64,000 bases of DNA from JADJOM01 sp963817435 (GTDB lineage: Bacteria; Gemmatimonadota; Gemmatimonadetes; Gemmatimonadales; GWC2-71-9): NCBI GenBank assembly GCA_963817435.1, contig CAWFNY010000003.1, positions 124,001-188,000 on the forward strand, in the 5' to 3' direction. Shown here one piece after another: positions 51,064 through 59,060 of the stretch (position 1 is the stretch's first letter; each line of letters begins with the position of its first letter). Made by a program: the position numbers and the translations under genes. A model generated the notes under the pieces. It was given only the letters and a program-made list of their open reading frames with translations, made no database searches and was not told the origin of the DNA.

Positions 51064-53018
51064 AGCACGCAGTCGTCGTCGCGGGCATCGGCCTCCTTGC
51101 CGCCTGCAGCCCAGGCAAGACGGGCAATCCTGCCCTGCCGCCGGTCACCATGGTCTCCCCCGACAGCGCCAATGACGTCACGGCCCGCTTCTCCCCCGAC
51201 GGCACGCGCCTCTTCTGGTGGCAGCCCGCCGGGGGGACGAATCAGCTGTGGACCGCCGGTGCCGATCACAGCAACCCGACCAGCGTTCCGGTCACCTCGA
51301 TCGCCGACAACCCGGTCCTCTGGTCACCGGACCGATCGCAGATCGCGGTGCCCTCGAGCAACGCAGGGTTGCTGCAGGTGGCGGTCATTTCAGCCGGCGG
51401 CGGAGCGCCGAAACAACTGAGTAATGTGGCGGGGGTCGCCATCCCGATCAGCTGGCACCCTGATGGCGACCGTGTTGGCTACATCGCCACGAGCGCGGGG
51501 GCTGGTGGCGGCACCTTTCGGTCGTTCGTTACCTCGGTGAGCCACGGCGGCAGCTTGCCCCTCATTCCCGACGAACAGCGCCCGAACATCGGCGAGTGGT
51601 CGCCCGACGGGTCCCGTATCGGCTACTTGGTCATCGGAGGGGGGCGCGTCACGATCTGGGTGGCCGACAGCACCGGGCACCATCCACGCCAACTGACCAC
51701 CGATGGCTTCGAGAATTTCGCCGAGTACGAATCGGCCTGGTCGCCGGATGGGAAGGAACTGCTCTACGAGTCGCGACGCACAGGCACCAGCGACGTCTGG
51801 GTGGTCCCGGTGGACAGCGGGGCGCCCCGCCAGCTTACGCGCGACATCCGGAACGACTGGACGCCGCGCTGGTCCCCCGACGGCAAATGGGTGGCGTTCC
51901 TCTCGGACCGGGGGAAGCAGACTGACGTCTGGGTCGTGCCCGCGGCCGGAGGGCGGGAGATCAGGGTGACGGACGACGTGGACGTGGAAGACCTGATGCA
52001 ATGGCTCTCCGGCAGCCGACTGGCCTACCTCACCGGTCGGGGGCAGAGCGGCATTTGGGCGCTGTCGCTCGGCGACAGTTCCGAGCGACGCCTGACGCCG
52101 GATTCCCTCCGCGCAGCAAGCCCGCGGCTCTCGCCGGATGGCACGCAGGTCGCCTTCAACGTGGATCGGGGCGGTGGGGTGAACGACATCGCGCTCGTGC
52201 CCCTGGCGGGCGGTCCCATGCGGACGCTGGTACAGGGCGGCAACAACTCCGAAGTGTCCTGGTCCCCGGACGGGGCGCGCCTCGTCTTCTCGTCGGATCG
52301 GGGCGGCAGCCAGGACATCTGGGTGGTCGATGTCGCCGGCGGTGAGCCACGCCAGCTCACGAATTGGCCCGGCGGCGAACGCAGTCCCCGTTGGAATGTC
52401 GACGGCTCCGCGGTCTGGTTCGTGTCCGACCGCGACGCACGGGTCAGCGATCTCTGGCTGGTGCCTGTGGCCGGCGGCGAGCCGGTCCGCGTGACGCACG
52501 CGGGGATGGTCAACAACCTCGCCACGGCTCGCGGCCGCCCGGAGCTCTTCGCTTCGGTCCTCGGCACGACCGGACAATACGAAGTCGTGCAGGTGAAGCC
52601 GGACGGAGCGCTGGTACCCATCTGGCAGCGCAGCAACGCCTTTCCAAACGACATATTCCCGGACGGAGACTCCCTGGTCATTGCCGAGGGTGGCAAGGGA
52701 GGACAATGGCAGTTCCGGATCCTCCCCGTGACCGGCCGAGGGGAGGGACAGATTGTGAACGATCCCGGCACGGTCTTCACCGGCAACTCGGAGGATTGGA
52801 GCCTGGTGGTCTACCAGATTCCGAACGGGGCGGTGCACAACCTCGGGCTGCGCAACCGCAAGGACGGGACGACCCGGCGGCTGACGACGTCTTCCTTCGA
52901 CGAAGGCTGGGTCAATTTCACGCCTGACAACCGAACGATGGTGTTCCAGCGGTCACGGTCGGTCCGCCGCATCGCCATCGCCGACCTGAGCAAGCTGCTG
53001 GCGGGGACGGTGAAGTGA
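51060..53018 (+). CDS. kinase-less TolB-like propeller lipoprotein
   Basis: The 652-residue protein begins with a lipoprotein signal peptide (GLLAAC, lipidated Cys 16). The rest is a propeller with many blades of the form WSPDG: SWHPDGDRVGY, EWSPDGSRIGY, AWSPDGKELLYESRRTGTSDVWVV, RWSPDGKWVAFLSDRG, and SWSPDGARLVFSSDRGGSQDIWVVD, ending in a low-complexity-free C-terminus. No kinase or membrane helix is present. It is the only propeller of the array without a kinase and follows directly on K6, which has a kinase without a propeller. The two probably work as one sensor, with the lipoprotein anchored in the periplasm. The ATG at 51060 is supported by the signal peptide and the ATGA overlap. Confidence 0.9.
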   Translation: MKHAVVVAGIGLLAACSPGKTGNPALPPVTMVSPDSANDVTARFSPDGTRLFWWQPAGGTNQLWTAGADHSNPTSVPVTSIADNPVLWSPDRSQIAVPSSNAGLLQVAVISAGGGAPKQLSNVAGVAIPISWHPDGDRVGYIATSAGAGGGTFRSFVTSVSHGGSLPLIPDEQRPNIGEWSPDGSRIGYLVIGGGRVTIWVADSTGHHPRQLTTDGFENFAEYESAWSPDGKELLYESRRTGTSDVWVVPVDSGAPRQLTRDIRNDWTPRWSPDGKWVAFLSDRGKQTDVWVVPAAGGREIRVTDDVDVEDLMQWLSGSRLAYLTGRGQSGIWALSLGDSSERRLTPDSLRAASPRLSPDGTQVAFNVDRGGGVNDIALVPLAGGPMRTLVQGGNNSEVSWSPDGARLVFSSDRGGSQDIWVVDVAGGEPRQLTNWPGGERSPRWNVDGSAVWFVSDRDARVSDLWLVPVAGGEPVRVTHAGMVNNLATARGRPELFASVLGTTGQYEVVQVKPDGALVPIWQRSNAFPNDIFPDGDSLVIAEGGKGGQWQFRILPVTGRGEGQIVNDPGTVFTGNSEDWSLVVYQIPNGAVHNLGLRNRKDGTTRRLTTSSFDEGWVNFTPDNRTMVFQRSRSVRRIAIADLSKLLAGTVK

Positions 53019-53040
53019 CGAGCACCGTACCGGCGAGCCG

Positions 53041-55677
53041 ATGACGCAGGCTCTCGACCGCCTCGCCGCGGCCCTCGCCGACCGCTACCGCCTCGAGCGT
53101 GAGTTAGGCGCCGGGGGCATGGCCACGGTGTATCTCGCGCACGACCTCAAACACGACCGCCAGGTCGCGATCAAGGTGCTGCGTCCTGAACTGGCCGCGG
53201 TGATCGGCGCCGACCGGTTCCTCTCCGAGATCAAGACGACCGCAAATCTTCAGCACCCGCACATCCTCCCGCTCTTCGATTCCGGTGTCGCGGACTCGTT
53301 CCTGTTCTACGTCATGCCCTTCATCGAGGGGGAATCCCTCCGCGACCGGCTGAACCGGGAGAAGCAGCTCCCCATCGCCGATGGTGTGCGCATCGCAACC
53401 GAAGTGGCCGGTGCCCTCGACTACGCCCATCGCCACGGCGTCATCCACCGTGACATCAAGCCGGAGAACATCCTGCTGCACGATGGCCGCGCCCTGGTCG
53501 CGGACTTCGGCATCGCGCTGGCCGCGAGCAAGTCGGGCGGCACCCGGATGACCGAGACCGGCATGTCGCTCGGCACCCCGACCTACATGTCGCCGGAGCA
53601 GGCCATGGGCGAGCGGGAGATCACGGCCCGCTCCGACGTCTACGCCCTCGGCTGCATCACCTACGAGATGCTGGTCGGTGACCCACCCTTCCTCGGCGGG
53701 ACGGCCCAGGCGATCGTCGCGAAGGTCATGACCGAGAAGCCCGTGCCGCCGTCCCGGATGCGTGACACCGTGCCGGTCGCCGTCGAGGACGCGGTGATCA
53801 CCGCCCTCGCCAAGCTCCCGGCCGATCGCTTCGCGAGCGCAGCGGAGTTTGCCGCGGCGCTGGATGGCAAGGTCGAGGGGGCGCGGAGTGCGACGCGGAT
53901 GCGCCCTGTCCGTGGGCAACCCGCCAGGCCCCGCCGTCCCGCGCTGATCGCGGCCGGCATCACCCTGGTTGCGTTGTCGCTTGCCGCTGGCTGGCTGATC
54001 CGTGGTGGGCTGGCAAGAGCCGCGGCGGACGCGTCGGTGGAATTCGCCTTCAGGATGGGCGATGGTGGTGTCGACCAGCCCGGTGTGATCATTTCCCCGG
54101 ACGGGCAACGCATCGTGCAGGCGGTCCAGGATTCGGCCGGCGTGGATGGCCTGCTGGTGCGCGAGCTCGGCTCGACCGTGATCCGCCCGATCGCGGGGTC
54201 GGAGGGGGCCCAATGGCCCGAGTTCTCGCACGATGGCCACTGGATCACTTATCAGCGGAATGGCAAGCTGTACAAGATCCCGGCGGCCGGAGGCCCCGCG
54301 ACCGTGCTGGCCGACTCCAACAATTCGGGGTCGGGCTGGACCCTCGATGACGCCACCATCATGTATACCAAGGGCAATTCCGGGCTCTGGTCCGTTCCGG
54401 CATCAGGAGGTACGGCGAAACAATTGACCAGGCTCGACAGCACCAGACACGAATTTGCGCACTGGTTCCCTCAGGCCCTCCCCGATGGGCGCACGGCCAT
54501 CTTCACCAACTATGCGACGCCCTTCTCGAACGCGCGCATCGAGGCTGTGGAACTGGCGACCGGCAAGCGCACCGTTCTCGTGACAGGCGCCGTCTTCGGC
54601 CGCTACGTCGCTGGCGGCTACCTGCTGTATGCGCGCGATGGCGCTGTCTTCGCCGTTCGGTTTGATCCGGCGAAGCTCAAGGTGAGCGGCGCCGCGGTGC
54701 CGGTCGTCGACGACGTCGCCTGGCAGCCCTACAACGGCTCGGCCGGCTTCGCCATCGCCGACAACGGCACCATGGTCTACCTCAAGGCGTCGGAATGGAA
54801 TGTCGACCGCCGAGTGGTCTGGTCCGATCGCTCCGGACATGAGGAGCCGGCACTACCCGACGGCGGCTCGTGGGCGGAACCACGCCTGTCGCCGGACGCC
54901 AGGTGGATCGCGCTGACCCGGACGGAACCGAAGCGTGACCTCTGGCTCTTCGAACGGAGCCGGAAGGTGCTGACGCAGCTGACACGAGCCCAGGGTGCCG
55001 CCTTCAATCCGCACTGGCTGCCTGACAGTCGCTCCATCATCTACACCTTCGAGGATCCGGTCTACGACCTGCACCGGATTCCCATCGATGCCAGCGCCCC
55101 CGACGCGGAGGTGCTCGCGACGCCCTACGACAAGCGCGCGGCGTCGATCTCTCCAGATGGCCGGACGCTGGCGTATACCGAGACCATGAACCATGATCGC
55201 CTCCTGCTCCGGCTGATCGCCGGGGGGCCTTCGACGCCGGTCGACGATCGCGGCGCCACCCAGCGCAGCGGATCGTTCTCTCCTGACGGGAAGTGGATCG
55301 CGTACGAGGAGTTCAACCAGGACGAACAGCCGCAGGTCTATGTTCGTGCCCTCGATGGCCATGGTGGCCGTATCCAGGTGTCGGCCGACGGCGGGCGGCA
55401 GCCGCGCTGGACCAGGGGCGGTCGCGAAATCATCTACCGGAAGGGGGACGCCATCCTGGCGATTCCCTTTCAGCCGGCAACGGGCGAGGTCGAAACGGCG
55501 ACCGTGCTCTTCCGGAAGCCGGATGCCGGCCAGCTCGACGGTCGTTCCGTGGGCTACGATGTCGCGCCGGATGGGTCGCGCTTCCTGCTGGTGACCCCCA
55601 TCCCGAAGCCGGAAGCGCAGCCGACGCACGTCATCCTCAACTGGACCAGCATCCTCCAGCAGAAGGTGCCAGAGTGA
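53041..55677 (+). CDS. K7: Ser/Thr protein kinase with C-terminal propeller
   Basis: The 878-residue protein has an intact kinase (LGAGGMATV loop, Lys 45, HRD Asp 138, DFG Asp 155). It belongs to a third class, shared with K9 and in its N-lobe with K10: FIEGESLRDRLNREKQLPIAD and GDPPFLGGTAQAIVAKVMTEKP. A membrane helix lies at about 299-320. The propeller (about 330-870) has clear blades (SPDGQRIVQ, SPDARWIAL, SPDGRTLAYTE). The Leu of the glycine loop uses the rare codon TTA. The ATG follows 22 nt after the lipoprotein stop. Its stop overlaps the K8 start (GTGA). Confidence 0.92.
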   Translation: MTQALDRLAAALADRYRLERELGAGGMATVYLAHDLKHDRQVAIKVLRPELAAVIGADRFLSEIKTTANLQHPHILPLFDSGVADSFLFYVMPFIEGESLRDRLNREKQLPIADGVRIATEVAGALDYAHRHGVIHRDIKPENILLHDGRALVADFGIALAASKSGGTRMTETGMSLGTPTYMSPEQAMGEREITARSDVYALGCITYEMLVGDPPFLGGTAQAIVAKVMTEKPVPPSRMRDTVPVAVEDAVITALAKLPADRFASAAEFAAALDGKVEGARSATRMRPVRGQPARPRRPALIAAGITLVALSLAAGWLIRGGLARAAADASVEFAFRMGDGGVDQPGVIISPDGQRIVQAVQDSAGVDGLLVRELGSTVIRPIAGSEGAQWPEFSHDGHWITYQRNGKLYKIPAAGGPATVLADSNNSGSGWTLDDATIMYTKGNSGLWSVPASGGTAKQLTRLDSTRHEFAHWFPQALPDGRTAIFTNYATPFSNARIEAVELATGKRTVLVTGAVFGRYVAGGYLLYARDGAVFAVRFDPAKLKVSGAAVPVVDDVAWQPYNGSAGFAIADNGTMVYLKASEWNVDRRVVWSDRSGHEEPALPDGGSWAEPRLSPDARWIALTRTEPKRDLWLFERSRKVLTQLTRAQGAAFNPHWLPDSRSIIYTFEDPVYDLHRIPIDASAPDAEVLATPYDKRAASISPDGRTLAYTETMNHDRLLLRLIAGGPSTPVDDRGATQRSGSFSPDGKWIAYEEFNQDEQPQVYVRALDGHGGRIQVSADGGRQPRWTRGGREIIYRKGDAILAIPFQPATGEVETATVLFRKPDAGQLDGRSVGYDVAPDGSRFLLVTPIPKPEAQPTHVILNWTSILQQKVPE

Positions 55678-58334
55678 GCATCGATCGCCTCACCGCCGCC
55701 CTCGCCGACCGCTACCGCCTCGAGCGGCAGCTCGGCCAGGGCGGCATGGCGACCGTCTATCTCGCGCAGGACCTCAAGCACGACCGCCAGGTCGCGATCA
55801 AGGTGCTCAAGCCCGAGCTCGCCGCCGTCATCGGCGCCGAGCGCTTCGTGGTCGAGATCAAGACCACCGCGGCGCTGCAGCATCCCCACATCCTGCCGCT
55901 GTTCGATTCCGGCAGCGCCGACGGGTTTCTCTATTACGTCATGCCGTTCATCGACGGCGAGACGCTCCGGGCCAAACTCGACCGCGAGACTCAGCTCGGC
56001 ATCGAGGAGGCCGTCAGGATCACCGTCGCCGTGGCCGACGCGCTGGACTACGCCCATCGCCACGGGGTGATCCACCGGGACATCAAGCCGGAGAACATTC
56101 TGCTGCACGATGGCCGGCCGATGGTGGCCGACTTCGGCATCGCCCTCGCGCTGAGCGCGGCCGCCGGCGGCCGGATGACCGAGACGGGAATGTCGTTAGG
56201 CACGCCCCACTACATGAGTCCCGAGCAGGCAACGGCGGAGAAGGAGATCACCGCCCGGTCCGACGTGTACTCGCTCGGCAGCGTGCTCTACGAGATGCTC
56301 ACCGGCAATCCACCGCATGTGGGCGCCTCGGCCCAGCAGATCATCATGAAGATCGTGACCGAGGAGGCGGCGCCCGTCACCCGGCTCCGCAAGTCGGTGC
56401 CGCCGAATGTGGCGGCGGCGGTCGCCACCTCGCTGGAGAAGCTGCCCGCGGATCGGTTCGCCACCGCGGCCGAGTTCGGCGCCGCGCTGATCGACAAGGG
56501 GTTCACCACGGCGACGCCGGCTTTGGCCGGTGCGGCCACCGCCATCACCGGCTCGCGTCGGCGGCTCATGATGGCGGGCTGGGCATTGGCCGCGGTGGCG
56601 ATCGCGTTCGCGGCATGGGGCTGGTTGCGGCCAGCACCGGCTGCGCCGGTGCTGCGGTATGCCATGGCGTTCCCCGACGACCAGAAGCTGGGCAGCATCC
56701 GCGGATCCCGGATCGCCCTCTCGCCTGATGGCTCCCGACTCGCCTATGTCGGTGCCGGTGATTTGCACCTGATGCTGCGCCGTCGCGACCAGCTCCAGGC
56801 GACGCCGATTGCGGGGACGGAGAACAGCAGCAACCCTGTCTTCTCCCCCGACGGCCAGCGGGTGGCCTTCGCCGTCAATCTCGGCAACGACGGGATCCGG
56901 GTGGCCGGCCTGGCTGGCGCACCGCCGATCACGATCATCGGTTCGCGGATCGGATCCGATGGCCTCACCTGGGCCAGCGACGGCAACCTCTACTACGACG
57001 GCCTCACCCAGGGTGGTACCGTCGGCCTCATGCGGATCCGCCCCGAAGGCGGGACGCCGACCCAGGTCACCACGGTCGACACGGCGGCCGGCGAGGGTGA
57101 CCACTACTGGCCCCAGGCGATCCCCGACGGTCGCGGGGTGCTCTTCACCATCGAGTCGCGTAATCTCCGGGAGCCGAGACGGGTGGCCGTCCTCGACTTC
57201 GCCACCGGCAAGTATCGCGTCCTGCTCCAGGCGGTGACGGCGCGCTATGCGGCGAGTGGTCACCTGGTCTACGTCACGGAAAGCGGCGACCTGCTCGCCG
57301 TTCCCTTTGATCCCAAGCGGCTGGCCCTCACGGGCGAGCCGTTCGCGATCACCAACCGCGTCGCCACCCGCGGATTCGGTGCGGTGGACCTCGCGCTCTC
57401 CGAGAGCGGAACCCTCATCTACACCATCGGCGGACAGGCCGTCGGCACCTCGGACCTGGCCTACGTGACCCGGGAGGGCAAGGTCGAGCCGGTCGATACG
57501 GCCTGGACGGCCGATTTCCAGAGTTTCGCGCTCTCGCCCGATGGCCGACGACTCGCCTTCGGCGCGACCGGTGAGGGCGGACAGAATGTGTGGGTCAGGA
57601 CCCTCCCGGCGGGGCCGTTGACCAAGCTCTCCTTCGAGGGCTCGCTGAACGGCCGGGCCGTCTGGACACCCGACGGCCGGACCATCGGCTACATCACCAA
57701 TCGGAATGGCTCGAGGGAGTTCTGGGCCGGCCCGGCCGATGGCAGCACTCCGGCGGTGCCTCTGATCCGGCGGAGCGGGAGGAGCGTCAATGAAGCAGTC
57801 TGGTCCCCGGACGGGAAATGGCTGCTGTCCGTGTTCGATGGCGACTCCGGCGTGGTGTACGCCCGGCGGACGACCGGCGATACCGCCACCCTGGCGCTGG
57901 TCGTCGGCCCGAAGCCGGTCAGCAGTATTTCGCTCTCCCCCGATGGCCGGTACCTGGCGTATGGCTCCAATGAATCGGGCGTGATGGAGAGTTACGTCCG
58001 GCCCTTTCCCGCGGTGGAGACCGGCCGCTGGACCGTCTCCATCGCTGGAGGCTGGGAGCCGCACTGGAGCCACTCGGGACGCGAACTCCTCTTCTATTCG
58101 AGCGCCGGTGGCCTGCAGTCGGTCGAGGTCCTCCCCGGACCGAGCTTCACCACCGGGAGGCGCAAGCAGATCTACGATGGCACCGCGTACACCGGGGGTG
58201 TGAACACCTGGGCCATCACCCCCGATGACCAGCGCTTTCTCGTGATCCGGCCCGGGGCCGCGCAGGCCGGGTCCCCCAACCTGGTCGTGGTCGAGAACTT
58301 CGTGCAGGAACTGCGCGCCCGGCGGGCCCCGTGA
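55674..58334 (+). CDS. K8: Ser/Thr protein kinase with C-terminal propeller
   Basis: The 886-residue protein has an intact kinase (Lys 43, HRD Asp 136, DFG Asp 153) of the K4 class (IDGETLRAKLDRETQLGIEE, GNPPHVGASAQQIIMKI). A membrane helix lies at about 296-318. The propeller begins with YAMAFPDDQKLGSIRGSRIALSP-like sequence split over blades and ends with YGSNESGVMESYVRPFP. The GTG start overlaps the K7 stop (GTGA); an earlier in-frame ATG at 55293 lies inside K7 and is unlikely. Its own stop (58332-58334) overlaps the GTG of the broken kinase gene, so coupling continues into the wreck. Confidence 0.92.
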   Translation: MSIDRLTAALADRYRLERQLGQGGMATVYLAQDLKHDRQVAIKVLKPELAAVIGAERFVVEIKTTAALQHPHILPLFDSGSADGFLYYVMPFIDGETLRAKLDRETQLGIEEAVRITVAVADALDYAHRHGVIHRDIKPENILLHDGRPMVADFGIALALSAAAGGRMTETGMSLGTPHYMSPEQATAEKEITARSDVYSLGSVLYEMLTGNPPHVGASAQQIIMKIVTEEAAPVTRLRKSVPPNVAAAVATSLEKLPADRFATAAEFGAALIDKGFTTATPALAGAATAITGSRRRLMMAGWALAAVAIAFAAWGWLRPAPAAPVLRYAMAFPDDQKLGSIRGSRIALSPDGSRLAYVGAGDLHLMLRRRDQLQATPIAGTENSSNPVFSPDGQRVAFAVNLGNDGIRVAGLAGAPPITIIGSRIGSDGLTWASDGNLYYDGLTQGGTVGLMRIRPEGGTPTQVTTVDTAAGEGDHYWPQAIPDGRGVLFTIESRNLREPRRVAVLDFATGKYRVLLQAVTARYAASGHLVYVTESGDLLAVPFDPKRLALTGEPFAITNRVATRGFGAVDLALSESGTLIYTIGGQAVGTSDLAYVTREGKVEPVDTAWTADFQSFALSPDGRRLAFGATGEGGQNVWVRTLPAGPLTKLSFEGSLNGRAVWTPDGRTIGYITNRNGSREFWAGPADGSTPAVPLIRRSGRSVNEAVWSPDGKWLLSVFDGDSGVVYARRTTGDTATLALVVGPKPVSSISLSPDGRYLAYGSNESGVMESYVRPFPAVETGRWTVSIAGGWEPHWSHSGRELLFYSSAGGLQSVEVLPGPSFTTGRRKQIYDGTAYTGGVNTWAITPDDQRFLVIRPGAAQAGSPNLVVVENFVQELRARRAP

Positions 58335-58788
58335 CCATCGACCGGCTCAAGGATGCCCTCGCCGCCGTCATCGGCACTGACCGGTTCCTCTCCGAGATCA
58401 AGACCACCGCGATTCTCCAGCACCCGCATAGTCTGCCGCTGGTTGCTGGCAGGCGGACAGGCGGACAGACGGACAGACGACTTCCTGTTCTACGTCATGC
58501 CGCCCATCGAGGGAGAATCGCTCCGCGACAAGCTGAAGCGCGAGCAGCAGCTCAGCATCGCCGAGGCGCTGGCCACCGTACACGGCGTTCATCGTGCGAC
58601 GGGGAACGGGCGGGCCGTTCCCGGAACGGGCACAGTGGAGTCACGATGCCCGGACGATTTACTTCAAGGCGCACGACGCCGAGCAGCGGTCCGCCCGCCC
58701 CTTCTCTGCCACGGATGCCAAGCGCTCTTATTTCCCGATCGAGGATCGGGAGAGCGATATCTTCGTGGCCGAGGACACGACTCGGTGA
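58331..58788 (+). pseudogene. wrecked kinase-propeller gene
   Basis: Pieces of one kinase-propeller gene can be followed through three frames. It starts with GTG and VTIDRLKDALA, then jumps straight to AVIGTDRFLSEIKTTAILQHPH, having lost the glycine loop and the catalytic lysine. After an 8-bp tandem repeat (58451-58482), the next frame restores FLFYVMPPIEGESLRDKLKREQQLS. Another jump leads to WSHDARTIYFKAHDAE and ends with YFPIEDRESDIFVAEDTTR, which matches the last blades of a propeller protein. The catalytic HRD/DFG part, the membrane helix and most of the propeller are gone. It cannot make a working kinase. Its GTG overlaps the K8 stop, so it may still relay translation. Confidence 0.85.
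58451..58482 (+). repeat. 8-bp tandem repeat inside the wrecked kinase gene
   Basis: Two copies of AGGCGGAC, one AGACGGAC and a partial AGACGACT follow one another. Intact relatives read straight from the FDSG region to FLFYV here, so the repeat is an expansion that broke the frame. Its GCGGAC core resembles the repeat at 2733-2764. Confidence 0.75.
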
Positions 58789-58823
58789 GCCGCCAGCCAT
58801 CGACCATCGCAAGGAGGCCATCC

Positions 58824-59060
58824 ATGGGCTACCGTCGCTTCACCGATCCGGAGGGTCACGAGTGGGAGGTGCGCGATCTCACCCGCTCGGCGTGGGAGCT
58901 CGTGCCCGTGCGGGACAATCCGGGCAAGGTGATCCGCATCGACCCGCCGGGGTACGAGGCGGACCCGTTTGAATTGAGCGAGGAAGAGTTGCAGCGGCTG
59001 CTGGGCAAGCCGGCCGGACCAGGACGCGCGCGACCGTCCAAGTCGCCCTTCAAGGATTGA
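58824..59060 (+). CDS. small hydrophilic protein within the kinase array
   Basis: The 78-residue protein starts with MGYRRFTDPEGHEWEVRDL and ends in a basic, proline-rich tail (RPSKSPFKD). It has no signal peptide or membrane helix, so it is cytoplasmic. A strong Shine-Dalgarno sequence (AAGGAGG, 58811-58817) precedes the ATG with good spacing, which is rare in this array and suggests high or independent expression. Its TGA stop overlaps the TTG of K9. An FTDP-G-x-W-x-V start may define a small conserved family. I do not recognise the function; a kinase substrate or regulator is a reasonable but untested guess. Confidence 0.75.
   Translation: MGYRRFTDPEGHEWEVRDLTRSAWELVPVRDNPGKVIRIDPPGYEADPFELSEEELQRLLGKPAGPGRARPSKSPFKD

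Noticed and set aside
51060..53018. TolB of the Tol-Pal system
   Set aside because: No Tol or Pal genes are nearby, it is a lipoprotein, and it lacks the TolB N-domain; the propeller similarity is general.
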